Assembly (NCBI GenBank): GCA_016706255.1
Contig: JADJJZ010000001.1
Coordinates: 248,001 to 312,000 of the forward strand
Direction of reading: 5' to 3'
DNA length: 64,000 nt
Origin: Bacteroidota bacterium
GTDB taxonomy: Bacteria > Bacteroidota > Bacteroidia > Chitinophagales > BACL12
In this document: piece after piece, positions 8,345 through 17,544 of the stretch
Numbering within the stretch: the first letter of the stretch is position 1
Layout: each line of letters starts with the position of its first letter
The notes under the pieces: model-generated
What the model saw: only the letters and a program-made list of their open reading frames with translations
Databases searched by the model: none
What the model was told of the DNA's origin: nothing
Made by a program: the position numbers and the translations under genes

Positions 8345-8352
8345 TAGCTTTG
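8345..8352 (+). promoter_or_regulatory. -7 box (TAGCTTTG)
   Basis: A TAnnTTTG match 10 bases before the ATG of the E1 gene, again giving a very short leader. Confidence 0.6.
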
Positions 8353-8362
8353 CACCAGTAAA

Positions 8363-10441
8363 ATGAACCAGAAGGAAACCTTAGAATTAGTTGATAAAAA
8401 AATACTGCTTGAAGCTTATCGCAAGATGTTTACAAGCAAGGTAATGAGCGATGTTTTTAACGAAAATCGCCAAACCTGCATTTTTGTGCACGCCAATTCC
8501 CGCGGCCACGAAGCGATTCAGCTCGCCATGGGTATGCAATTAAAAAAGAGCGACTGGGCGAGTTTATACTACCGCGATGACTCCATTTTGATGGGTATGG
8601 GCTGGGATCCGGGTCAAATTATGCTGCAGTTGATGGCTAAAGCCGATGACCCGTTTAGTGGGGGCAGAAATTATTATTGTCACCCGAGTTATAAAGGTGA
8701 TGCCTACCCGCAAATGATACATCAAAGCTCGGCAACGGGTATGCAGGCCATTCCGACCACCGGTGTGGCACAGGGTTTACAATATCTTGAACAACAGGGT
8801 TTATTAGCTACAGCGGCTCAAAACCCGCTTGTGGTATGCTCTATAGGCGATAGTGCCATGACGGAAGGTGAAGTTTCTGAAGCTTTACAATTTGCCGTTT
8901 TAAAACAATTACCCATCATTTATCTGGTTCAGGATAATGATTGGGGCATTTCGGTTTCCAAAGAGGAAGCCCGCACCATGGATGCTTACGAATACGCAGC
9001 CGGATTTAAAGGTTTGCGTAAAGTGCGTGTTGATGGCAGCGACTTTTTAGAAAGCTGGCAATGTGTGCGCGATGCAATTGGTTATGTGCGCATCAACAGA
9101 AAACCGATATTAATTCATGCAAAAGTGCCATTATTAGGCCATCATACCAGTGGTGTCCGCATGGAGATGTACAGAACGGAGGCCGATTTGCAAGAACATG
9201 CGAGTCGCGACCCGCTGCCAAAATTGCGTCAGGTTTTACGCGATGCCGGATTTACGGAAGAGGAAATTTTATCGGTTGAAGCGGAAGCTGATGCCAAAAC
9301 AAGAGTGGATTTTGCTAATGTTGTAGCTGCTGCCGACCCGAATCCGGATACTGTGGAGTTATTTGAATTTGCGCCCTCTCCTATTACTGCTGAACAGGGA
9401 ACAAGAGAACCTGCAGGTGGTGAAACGGTTATGATGGTGGATGCGGCTTTGTTTGCGATGGATGAAATTTTGAGCAAACATCCGGAAGCGTTATTATATG
9501 GGCAAGATGTAGGTAGACGTTTAGGGGGCGTTTTTCGCGAAGCAGCAACTTTAGCGGCCAAACATGGTGATCATCGTGTATTTAATACTGCTATTCAGGA
9601 AGCCTATTTGGTTGGTTCTACACTTGGAATGAGTGCCGTTGGTGCCAAGCCGATTGTAGAGATTCAATTTGCAGATTATATCTGGACAGGTGTGAATCAG
9701 TTGGTTTCGGAACTTTCGAAGTCGTATTATTTAACTAACGGAAAATGGAATGTGCAAACCGTTATTCGCATTCCGATTGGTGCTTATGGTTCCGGTGGTC
9801 CTTATCATTCAGGCTCCATAGAATCGTCGATAACTGCCATTAAAGGCATTAAAGTTGTATACCCAAGTAATGCAGCCGATATGAAGGGATTGTTGAAGGG
9901 CGCCTTCTATGACCCGAATCCGGTGGTTATGTTTGAACATAAGGGATTGTATTGGAGTAAAGTGCCCGGAACAGGTGCTGCGAAAAATATTCAGCCTGCT
10001 GATGATTATATTATTCCGCTGGGTAAAGCACGCATATTTCAACATGCTGCTGAAGAAAAAATTCAAGCCGGTGAAAGCATGCTGGTGATAACTTATGGCA
10101 TGGGTGTACATTGGGCATTAAATGCATCAAAAAGTTTTTCGGGGCAGATAGAAATTTTAGATTTGCGCACATTATATCCTTATGATTGGGACGCTATCGT
10201 TTCATCTGTTAAAAAACATAATAAAGTATTTGTATTAACTGAAGAACCATTAATTAATTCGTACGCTCAGGCAATGGCAGGAAGAATAGGTTCTGAATTA
10301 TTTAAATATCTTGATGCACCGGTTCAAATGTTGGGTGCAAAAAATTTACCTGCAGTGCCGCTTAATTCAGGTTTAGAAAAAGCAATGTTACCGAATGTAG
10401 AAAAGGTGAAAGCGGTGATGGAGGAGTTGTTGGGTTGGTAA
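8363..10441 (+). CDS. Fused 2-oxoacid dehydrogenase E1 (alpha + beta), TPP-dependent
   Basis: 692 residues joining both E1 subunits of a 2-oxoacid dehydrogenase complex, most like the branched-chain 2-oxoacid type. The alpha part (about 1-330) contains the TPP/Mg motif beginning GDSAMTEGE at 162 and ending at N192 (LVQDND). The beta part (about 350-692) opens MMVDAALFAMDEIL and contains LYGQDVGRRLGGVF, FNTAIQEAYLVG, VEIQFADYIW, and the transketolase C-terminal domain with ILDLRTLYPYD and VLTEEP. The single-chain arrangement is common in this phylum. No E2 or E3 gene is adjacent, so the partners must be elsewhere. It has its own promoter and a downstream terminator. Choosing between pyruvate and branched-chain substrates needs phylogeny. 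Confidence 0.92.
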   Translation: MNQKETLELVDKKILLEAYRKMFTSKVMSDVFNENRQTCIFVHANSRGHEAIQLAMGMQLKKSDWASLYYRDDSILMGMGWDPGQIMLQLMAKADDPFSGGRNYYCHPSYKGDAYPQMIHQSSATGMQAIPTTGVAQGLQYLEQQGLLATAAQNPLVVCSIGDSAMTEGEVSEALQFAVLKQLPIIYLVQDNDWGISVSKEEARTMDAYEYAAGFKGLRKVRVDGSDFLESWQCVRDAIGYVRINRKPILIHAKVPLLGHHTSGVRMEMYRTEADLQEHASRDPLPKLRQVLRDAGFTEEEILSVEAEADAKTRVDFANVVAAADPNPDTVELFEFAPSPITAEQGTREPAGGETVMMVDAALFAMDEILSKHPEALLYGQDVGRRLGGVFREAATLAAKHGDHRVFNTAIQEAYLVGSTLGMSAVGAKPIVEIQFADYIWTGVNQLVSELSKSYYLTNGKWNVQTVIRIPIGAYGSGGPYHSGSIESSITAIKGIKVVYPSNAADMKGLLKGAFYDPNPVVMFEHKGLYWSKVPGTGAAKNIQPADDYIIPLGKARIFQHAAEEKIQAGESMLVITYGMGVHWALNASKSFSGQIEILDLRTLYPYDWDAIVSSVKKHNKVFVLTEEPLINSYAQAMAGRIGSELFKYLDAPVQMLGAKNLPAVPLNSGLEKAMLPNVEKVKAVMEELLGW

Positions 10442-10470
10442 TGAAAAAAATCTGCTAATAAGCGATTAAA

Positions 10471-10516
10471 AAAAACACCTAACAGGTTTTTAGAAACCTG
10501 TCAGGTGTTTTTTTTA
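10471..10516 (+). terminator. Rho-independent terminator after E1 gene
   Basis: A long stem of AACACCTaACAGGTTT against AAACCTGTcAGGTGTT with a short loop, flanked by an A-run and an eight-T run. It should terminate the plus strand and may act in both directions. Confidence 0.85.
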
Positions 10517-10526
10517 TTAAATGTTT

Positions 10527-10940
10527 AAACAGCCGTAACCACAGAGAAAACCCAAAGGGAACAGCCCGCAGAGTCCACAGAGTATTAATTAAAAACCTTA
10601 AAAACATCCTACAAATTTTATTTCATGTTCGCTACCGGAATCGTACGGATTTTCTCTGTGTGCTCTGTGTGGGTTCTCTCTGTGTGCTTTGTGGTTTCGG
10701 CTGTTCTAATCTCAATTTTATAAACAGCCGTAACCACAGAGAAAACCCAAAGGGAACATCCCGCAGAGTCCACAGAGTATTAATTAAAAACCTTAAAAAC
10801 ATCCTACAAATTTTATTTCATGTTCGCTACCGGAATCGTACGGATTTTCTCTGTGTGCTCTGTGTGGGTTCTCTCTGTGTGCTTTGTGGTTTCGGCTGTT
10901 CTATTTTCAATCATATAAACAGTCGTAAACACTGAGATAA
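10527..10940. repeat. 195-bp tandem repeat with inverted ends
   Basis: Units start at 10527, 10722 and 10917 with AAACAGCCGTAACCACAGAG. The first two are nearly identical and the third decays after about 25 bases. Each unit ends TTTGTGGTTTCGGCTGTT, the approximate inverse of its start, and is rich in CTCTGTGTG. The open frame that crosses it merely translates the repeat. Confidence 0.9.
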
Positions 10941-10957
10941 CGAAATTTTTTATTCGA

Positions 10958-11473
10958 TTACAAATTTTGCAAATCCTCTTTTCGAAAACCGTAAATTAAT
11001 TCGTCTTCAAATTGGCCGTTTTTAAAAATATTATTTTTAATTCTTGCTTCCAGAGTGAATCCGAGTTTTTCGAGTGCTTTTTGTGAGCCGATATTTGTTC
11101 CGAAGGGGCGTGCATAAACGCGGGTGATATCATAGGTTTCAAATGCGTATTTTAATATCTGCGGAATGGCGCGAGAAATAATTCCGTGGCGCCAGTATGT
11201 TTCACCCAGCCAATATCCTAACTCGGCATTTTTGCGCATAATATCAGCTTTTTGATGTACACCAATACCACCAACCGCCTTTCCATTTACAACTATGGCA
11301 AATATATGAATGGGTTTATCTTTAGTTGCAAATGCAATAAATGCTTTTCCATTTTCATAATTGTAAGGAAATGGAAATCCATCGGTCATAAATTTTGCAA
11401 CTTTAAAATTATTCGCATGTTGCACTAAACTTTCTAAATCACTTTCCTGCCAGGGGCGCAAAATAAAATCCAT
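10958..11473 (-). CDS. GNAT-family N-acetyltransferase (RimJ/RimL-like)
   Basis: 171 residues with the GNAT fold of the RimJ/RimL type that acetylates amino groups from acetyl-CoA. The N-terminal LRPWQESDLESLVQHANN, central VVNGKAVGGIGVH, ELGYWLGETYWRHGIISRAI (acetyl-CoA-binding region) and C-terminal NIGSQKALEKLGFTLEARIKNNIFKNG are all typical. The substrate cannot be predicted. It is a single gene. The minus-strand promoter is unclear. Confidence 0.88.
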   Translation of the reverse strand: MDFILRPWQESDLESLVQHANNFKVAKFMTDGFPFPYNYENGKAFIAFATKDKPIHIFAIVVNGKAVGGIGVHQKADIMRKNAELGYWLGETYWRHGIISRAIPQILKYAFETYDITRVYARPFGTNIGSQKALEKLGFTLEARIKNNIFKNGQFEDELIYGFRKEDLQNL

Positions 11474-11581
11474 TGGGTTTTTGGTAAATTAAACTAGTGA
11501 TACTTAAATATTTACTACAAAGTAAAATAAAAATATGTTATAAAAAGTCGTGGTATTAGTGATATCAACAAACCGATATAA

Positions 11582-11618
11582 CAAAAAAAGCTGTCAACAT
11601 GTGACAGCCTTTTTTTAA
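11582..11618 (-). terminator. Terminator after the PKD/T9SS gene
   Basis: GCTGTCA (11590-11596) and TGACAGC (11602-11608) form a perfect 7-bp stem with a 5-base loop, with an A-run on one side and a T-run on the other. It can act on either strand and lies just past the restored stop of the T9SS gene at 11632. Confidence 0.75.
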
Positions 11619-11631
11619 GTAGTGAAATAAT

Positions 11632-14003
11632 TTATTGTTTTTGCAATAAACCGGTGCCAATCTGGCTGCCATCTGTTATATGTATCATATAATTTCCGGC
11701 CGTAAACGGCTTGTGTTTATAATAATTTCATTATTGTTTTGAGTAAACGCCATATTAATCTGACGACCGGTTACATCGTAAAACAATACTGATGTTACCT
11801 GTAAACCTGAAGCAGTAATATGCACTAATCCTGTTGTAGGGTTAGGTGACATTTGTAAAGTTAGTGGCTCAATTGTAGTTGCAGCATTTGTATTAATTAC
11901 TTTACAATTTTCATCACTGCCAAAATCATTTGATGCAGTTAAACAGATATTATAATTTCCACTCACAGCATAAGCGTGTGAAGGATTTTGTTCTGTAGAT
12001 GTTCCACCATCACCAAAATCCCATGCCCATGTATTTGGATCGTTGGTAGATAAATCGGTAAATGATGCTGTGAGTCCGGCAAAGCTTACACTAAAATCAG
12101 CAGCAGGAATTAATAATTCAGTGCTGTCGATTGTAACAGGTAAACAATAAACTTCAAATCCGAGTGCATTGGTTGCAGTTAAACAAACGGTAAATGTTCC
12201 TTCCGTTACAAATGTATGTACCGGATTTTGTAATGTGCTTGTTCCGCCATCACCAAATACCCAACCCCATGAAGTAGGATTATTTAATGTTAAATCGGTA
12301 AATGTTACAACCGGATCACCTGCATACGTAAATGCAGCATCAGGAGGTAAAATCACTGTAACGTTTGCACAATATTCATCGCTGCCATAAGGATTTTCTA
12401 CAGTAAGGCAAACATTATAAGTATCTGCTATTGTGTATGTATGCACAGGGTCTGCTTCATTACTAAAAGTGCCATCACCAAAATCCCAAGTATTACAACC
12501 TGAAGCATTGGTAGATAAATTCGTAAATGTAACTTCACCAATATCTACTGCAGAAGAAAATGCTGCATTCGGCAATGTTGGATTAAAGCTTTCAATTTCC
12601 CATGCGTTGTATAACATATTATTAGTTGATATTGGGTCGCCTTCATTAAAATGTCCCGGTTCATTATCCTGTTGCCAGATAGCATGAATTTTTCCGTTTT
12701 TCATGCGGTCGTTTACATAGATATAAAAATTTTCTTCACCGGATTCAGCAGTATTGGTAAGATTTACGCCCGGTGACCAGGAAGCGCCACCATCGGAAGA
12801 ATAACATCCAAAAATATCATGAAACGATTGCGCAGAAAGATTCAGCGGGTCGTCATAAATATCGGTGTATTCAATTTTCATGGCATACAATAAAAATAAT
12901 CTGCCTGAAATCGGATCAAATGATGCAGCAGGGTTGGTAACATTTGCTGCACTGCGATAATTAAATGTGCTGGCACCAATTCCGGTGTAAGGATCGCCTG
13001 TGCAATCTGCATCAACCCAATCCATTTCCAAATCAATTATTTCAGCAGCCGGCATACCTGTTTTCCAATGCCACATGCCCATGGTATTCCAATTTACAAT
13101 CCATGAAAATGCACCAAAGTCGCTATAAATACGATAGAGCGGAGAAAATATATGTAACGTTCCGTCATCTTCCAAAATCATATTATGCGATCCGTCTGTT
13201 GTATTAATCGTATCTGTTATTCCATCGAGATCGGTATCTGTTTGCACAGTGCCTGTATAATTATCATAAGGAAAATCTACTATCGGCATACTTTCCCAAG
13301 AACCATCAGCACCATAATCGTCAGAGTGAATTAAAACCAAGTCGGAATTAATCATCCCAAATAAAATATACACATGATTTTCATAAGCTGCTACCTGATA
13401 ATTTTCTGCACCATTTGTAATAATAGGGAAACCATCTGCATCCGTTAAAAATGGAACAGTAAAATTTAAAATACTCCAGCTGTCACCACCATCATCGGAA
13501 CGTGAAAATTGTATAGAGGTAATAACTTGCGTATCTGCACAAACTACATAAATATCATCTGTTCCCGGAGGACAATACGATACCGGCCAGATACCACGAA
13601 TGGCATCAGAACCACTTTTTTCTGTCCAGCTATTTGAGCCAATTGCATCATTTGCAAAAATTTGAATTTTATTAGCAGCCGCATCATGTGAAACAATTAC
13701 TTCATGATCTTCTACATTTATAATTTCGCCAAAACCGGTGCGCACTGATTCAGCTCTGGTTGTTGGTGCGGCACCCCAGCCGCCGTCGTAATGATTATAA
13801 AACATTCCACGATCCAGAAATACACCGGTTACATCAGTTGATCCGGTCCACACTGTAGAAATTCGTCCATCGTCATAAACGATGATACGATGTTTTGCAC
13901 TGTTATTGGTTTGTACGTCGTACGTAGTTGTTCCGACATTTGTTTGTCCGAACGCAAACATAGTAGTAAACGCACAACTTAAAAGGAGTAAAATTTTTTT
14001 CAT
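11632..14003 (-). CDS. Secreted PKD-repeat protein with T9SS tail, broken by a frameshift
   Basis: A large exported protein: signal peptide (residues 1-19, ending TMFAFGQ), a BNR/sialidase-like N-terminal half of about 480 residues (RFSRSDDGGDSW-type Asp-box, SSDGGASWSPGV), then three PKD-like repeats marked by WDFGDGTFSNE, WVFGDGGTST and WDFGDGGTSTEQNP, and a sorting domain starting MSPNPTTG. As read, the frame stops at 11685 after SRLRPEII. Adding one base near 11697-11701 (CCGG to CCGGG) gives LRPGNYMIHITDGSQIG and a stop at 11632, restoring the normal T9SS end (790 residues). It is paralogous to the next gene over the whole N-terminal half. Probably surface-attached or secreted. The ligand is unknown. 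Confidence 0.85.
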
Positions 14004-14082
14004 GCTTTTTTAGTTCTAGTTGGTGTTACCAAACAGGTTAAATGATTAGTTAAATGAAAAAAATAAAAAACACTTTTTTGAA

Positions 14083-14127
14083 AAAATAAAACCTCCGGTC
14101 AAATGAACAACAGGAGGTTTTATTTTT
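14083..14127 (-). terminator. Terminator between the two T9SS paralogues
   Basis: AAAATAAAACCTCC (14083-14096) and GGAGGTTTTATTTT (14113-14126) form a 14-bp perfect stem that ends in A/T runs on both sides. It follows the stop of the gene at 14139-16160. Confidence 0.8.
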
Positions 14128-14138
14128 AATTTATCTGA

Positions 14139-16160
14139 TTAATCAATCATCATTGTTTTGGTTATTAATTTACCGTTATAAGCAACAGTAACATAATATA
14201 ATCCGGCAGGAACTTCATCCAAATAAACCGGTAAGGTGAAATTAAATTCATTTGGTGTATTTGTACTTTGATAAACAATTTGACCAACTGAATTCATAAT
14301 TACGGTATTTGTTTCAGTTGCTTCAAATCCGTCTAACTGAATAGTGAAAACACCATCCGAAGGATTAGGAAACATTTCAACAGATTCGCGCACTTCACCT
14401 TCTCTTAAAGGTAATGTTGTAAAGTAGGCAATTTCAGAATACGGAGAAATTGTTCCTTCGTCGTAACAAACAGTTTTAACACGGAAACCATAAGTAGTTT
14501 CAGGTGCTAATTTACCTGTAGGAATTGCATACATATTTGTATTTGGGCGACGTTTACCAACGGTAGCAATATCTGCAGCATTCCAGAATGCAACAATATA
14601 TTGATCAGCTAAATCAACTTCATCCCAATGCATAACTGCAGAAGATGAAGTGATGTCGTCAGCAAATAATCCACCGGGACCTGTAACATCATTACATACA
14701 GGAGGTGAATCGCCAAAATCGGCAGCAGTCCAACCGTTATACATAATATTATTTACGCCAATCGGATCTAAATCGGTAATTGTTGTTCCGGGATAAACAT
14801 CTTCCTGCCAAACGGTATGCACTTTACCATCCATAAATTCTGGATAAACGGAAACATAGAAATTTTCTTTTCCTGTTTCAGCGGTATTCGTAAGGTTAAC
14901 CGGAGTTGACCAAGTAGCACCCATATCATCACTATACACACCAAAAATATCGCGGAATGATTGTGCAGATAAGTTTGTTGGGTCACCAAATAAATCGGTG
15001 TACTCGATAGCCATGGTATATACTAAGTAAATTCTTCCTGAAAGTGCATCAATACAAGCACCCGGAGTTGAAACAAGGCCTGTATAACGATAATGTGATC
15101 TGAAAGCACCAATACCTGCAATTGGGTCACCGAGACCATCCGTATTATCCCAATCGAGTGTTAAATCAATTTTTTCAGCCTCATCCATACCGGTATGCCA
15201 TTGCCAAATACCCATTGCATTTGTATAATCGTAAGACCAGAATGCACCTAAACCATCGTTAAATATTTTTACATAACCTGAATAAATATGCACATCACCA
15301 CCTGCATCAACAAACATTTGGTGGTTAGCATCAGTTGTTTCAATCACGTCAGTAACTAAATCGCCATCAACATCAGTTTGTGTTAATCCGGAATAATTAT
15401 CAATCGGGAAATTATGAATCACTGTACTTGTCCAAGTGCCCACTGCGCCGTTTGAAGGAGAATGTAATAACACTAAATCAGAATTCGGAACACCATATAA
15501 AATGTAAACATCTGTTCCATGAACTGCTAACTGATATGTTTCAGCAGCTGCAATAAGACCAACTGATAATCCCGGAATACCTTCAGCGGCAGTCAGGAAA
15601 GGTACAGTTGAGTTTAATACTGTCCATGTTAAACCACCGTCATCAGAACGTGAAAAACGTAATTCAGTAGGTGGGTTTGCATTCGCATTTAACAGGTAAA
15701 TATCATCTGTTCCGGCAGGGCAAACTGCGCTTGGCCAAAAACCTACAACATCATCAGAACCTGCAATTTCAGTCCAGGTAGTACCACCGATTGCAGCATT
15801 TGCATATAATTGGATGGAAATAGCTGCACCATCGTGTGCGAAAGAAACTTCGTGGTCCATTACTGTAATTACCTCACCAAATCCGGTTTTTGTAGATTCG
15901 ATACGTGTTGCAGGAAAGGCACCCCAAGAAATTCCATTATAATGATTAAAAAACATACCTCGGTCCGGGTTGGTCGTTCCAACTGCATAATCGGTAGAGC
16001 CCGTCCATGAAGCTGAAATACGCCCGTCATCATACACCGAAATGCGGTGTTTGGCGCCATTATTGGTTTGCACGTCGTACGAAGTGTTCCCGATAATGGT
16101 TTGGGAGAACATTACTGATGAGGAAATCAGTAACACTGGTAGTAAAAGTGTTTTTTTCAT
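14139..16160 (-). CDS. Secreted sialidase-like/fibronectin III protein with T9SS sorting domain
   Basis: 673 residues. After a signal peptide (cleavage after ISSSVMFSQ) comes a BNR/sialidase-like domain with LRFSRSDDGGLTWTVLN and YSDDMGATWSTPVNLTN, similar to residues 20-480 of the adjacent downstream gene (shared HRIsVYDDGRIS, WTGSTD, NLSAQSF-DIFG, ENFY). A fibronectin type III-like domain follows at about 505-590 (VMHWDEVDLADQYIVAFW...YGFRVKTVCYD). The C-terminus is a complete T9SS type A sorting domain (MFPNPSDGVFTIQL...GLYYVTVAYNGKLITKTMMID). No catalytic sialidase residues are obvious. The pair probably arose by tandem duplication with exchange of the C-terminal modules. Confidence 0.88.
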   Translation of the reverse strand: MKKTLLLPVLLISSSVMFSQTIIGNTSYDVQTNNGAKHRISVYDDGRISASWTGSTDYAVGTTNPDRGMFFNHYNGISWGAFPATRIESTKTGFGEVITVMDHEVSFAHDGAAISIQLYANAAIGGTTWTEIAGSDDVVGFWPSAVCPAGTDDIYLLNANANPPTELRFSRSDDGGLTWTVLNSTVPFLTAAEGIPGLSVGLIAAAETYQLAVHGTDVYILYGVPNSDLVLLHSPSNGAVGTWTSTVIHNFPIDNYSGLTQTDVDGDLVTDVIETTDANHQMFVDAGGDVHIYSGYVKIFNDGLGAFWSYDYTNAMGIWQWHTGMDEAEKIDLTLDWDNTDGLGDPIAGIGAFRSHYRYTGLVSTPGACIDALSGRIYLVYTMAIEYTDLFGDPTNLSAQSFRDIFGVYSDDMGATWSTPVNLTNTAETGKENFYVSVYPEFMDGKVHTVWQEDVYPGTTITDLDPIGVNNIMYNGWTAADFGDSPPVCNDVTGPGGLFADDITSSSAVMHWDEVDLADQYIVAFWNAADIATVGKRRPNTNMYAIPTGKLAPETTYGFRVKTVCYDEGTISPYSEIAYFTTLPLREGEVRESVEMFPNPSDGVFTIQLDGFEATETNTVIMNSVGQIVYQSTNTPNEFNFTLPVYLDEVPAGLYYVTVAYNGKLITKTMMID

Positions 16161-16276
16161 TTTGAGTTCGTTTGGTTAATAAAAGTTAATATTAAACATT
16201 ACTTGTAAGAAATACAAACGCCTTGAAAAAGAATATAAATCACCTTCCAAAATTTCGGTGTAAGCCTGAAACTCCT

Positions 16277-16284
16277 TACCTTTG
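16277..16284 (+). promoter_or_regulatory. -7 box (TACCTTTG) of trhO
   Basis: A TAnnTTTG match 52 bases before the trhO ATG, diverging from the minus-strand T9SS gene. Confidence 0.6.
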
Positions 16285-16336
16285 CGCCGTTTATTGAGAT
16301 TTCACCCCGCTTGTAACGGGATACAAAATTTCTACT

Positions 16337-17407
16337 ATGGCACTTTTATACAACAGAATTTCCCACAAGGAACTTAAACAGCGTATGCTGGAATCGGATG
16401 AAAAAAGAATGACACTTTCTTTTTATGAATATTTTCCGATAGCTGAACCTCAAATATTTCGTGATCAATTATTTACCGACTTAAGTGCAATAAATGCATT
16501 AGGTAGAATATATGTTGCACATGAAGGAATTAATGCACAAATGAGTATTCCGGTTGAACAATTTGATAATTTTAAAAATTATATTAATTCAGTTGTTCCC
16601 TCAACACAATTTACTGACCCAACTACAGGTAATAAACAATTACGATTAAATATTGCTGTTGATGATGACGGTAAATCTTTTTTTGTATTAAAAATTAAAG
16701 TGCGTGAAAAGGTTGTTGCAGATGGCATTACCGACCCAACATTCAGCATGCAGAATAAAGGTAAATATTTAAATGCCGAAGCATACAATTCGATGTCGGA
16801 AGACCCTGAAACCATTATTGTTGACATGCGCAATCACTATGAGTATGAAGTGGGTCATTTTAAAAATGCCATCGAAGTTCCGAGTGATACTTTCCGTGAA
16901 CAATTGCCAATGGCGGCCGACATGTTGAAGGATAAAAAAGATAAAAATATTATCATGTATTGCACCGGTGGAATTCGTTGCGAAAAAGCAAGTGCATATA
17001 TGTTACACAACGGTTTTAAAAATGTTTATCATATAGAAGGTGGCATTATTCATTATGCTAATACCATTAAACATGAACATCTTGAAAATAAATTTATCGG
17101 TAAAAATTTTGTTTTTGATGATCGTTTAGGTGAACGTATTGGTGATGAAAGTATTTCCTGTTGTCACCAATGTGGTAATCCTGCCGACACACATACCAAT
17201 TGTGTAAATCCGGGTTGCCATTTATTATTTATTCAATGTCCGAGCTGTGCAGCAAAATTTGAAGGCTGTTGTTCACAAACATGTTATGATATCATTCATT
17301 TGCCTGAGGAAGAACAAAAGCAATTGCGTCAGGGAATCGACAAAGGGCAGAATATTTTTAATAAGAGCCGGGTGCGGATGGAAAAAATAAAAATCGACCC
17401 TTCCTGA
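16337..17407 (+). CDS. trhO: tRNA U34 hydroxylase, rhodanese family (UPF0176)
   Basis: A 356-residue cytoplasmic protein of the TrhO/YceA family, which hydroxylates wobble uridine 34 of tRNA using oxygen. An N-terminal ferredoxin-like domain (YEYFPIAEPQIFRDQLF, RIYVAHEGINAQMS) precedes a rhodanese domain with VDMRNHYEYEVGHFKNA and the active-site loop YCTGGIRCEKA (C209). A Cys-rich tail follows (CCHQCGNPADTHTNC, HLLFIQCPSCAAKFEGCCSQTC), likely a metal-binding zinc-ribbon-like segment and standard for the family. It has its own promoter. Confidence 0.93.
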   Translation: MALLYNRISHKELKQRMLESDEKRMTLSFYEYFPIAEPQIFRDQLFTDLSAINALGRIYVAHEGINAQMSIPVEQFDNFKNYINSVVPSTQFTDPTTGNKQLRLNIAVDDDGKSFFVLKIKVREKVVADGITDPTFSMQNKGKYLNAEAYNSMSEDPETIIVDMRNHYEYEVGHFKNAIEVPSDTFREQLPMAADMLKDKKDKNIIMYCTGGIRCEKASAYMLHNGFKNVYHIEGGIIHYANTIKHEHLENKFIGKNFVFDDRLGERIGDESISCCHQCGNPADTHTNCVNPGCHLLFIQCPSCAAKFEGCCSQTCYDIIHLPEEEQKQLRQGIDKGQNIFNKSRVRMEKIKIDPS

Positions 17408-17484
17408 CCTATTGCAGATAAATACGCGTAATTCCTACATTTCAGGGTGTATCCTGATTCAGCAGTACATTTCCACATACAATA

Positions 17485-17516
17485 TTGTGCCATTACGAAC
17501 CAAGAAAGTATCTTTG
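17485..17516 (+). promoter_or_regulatory. metK promoter (TTG-N21-TATCTTTG)
   Basis: TTG at 17485-17487 and TATCTTTG at 17509-17516 are separated by 21 bases. This is the most complete Bacteroidota-type promoter in the window. The -7 box is 28 bases before the metK ATG. Confidence 0.7.
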
Positions 17517-17544
17517 CCGTTCATCTATAAAAAAACGCTTAAAC

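Noticed and set aside
10660..10935. 91-codon plus-strand frame rich in LCVLCGF
   Set aside because: It is the translation of the 195-bp tandem repeat and repeats itself with that period. No promoter or start context.
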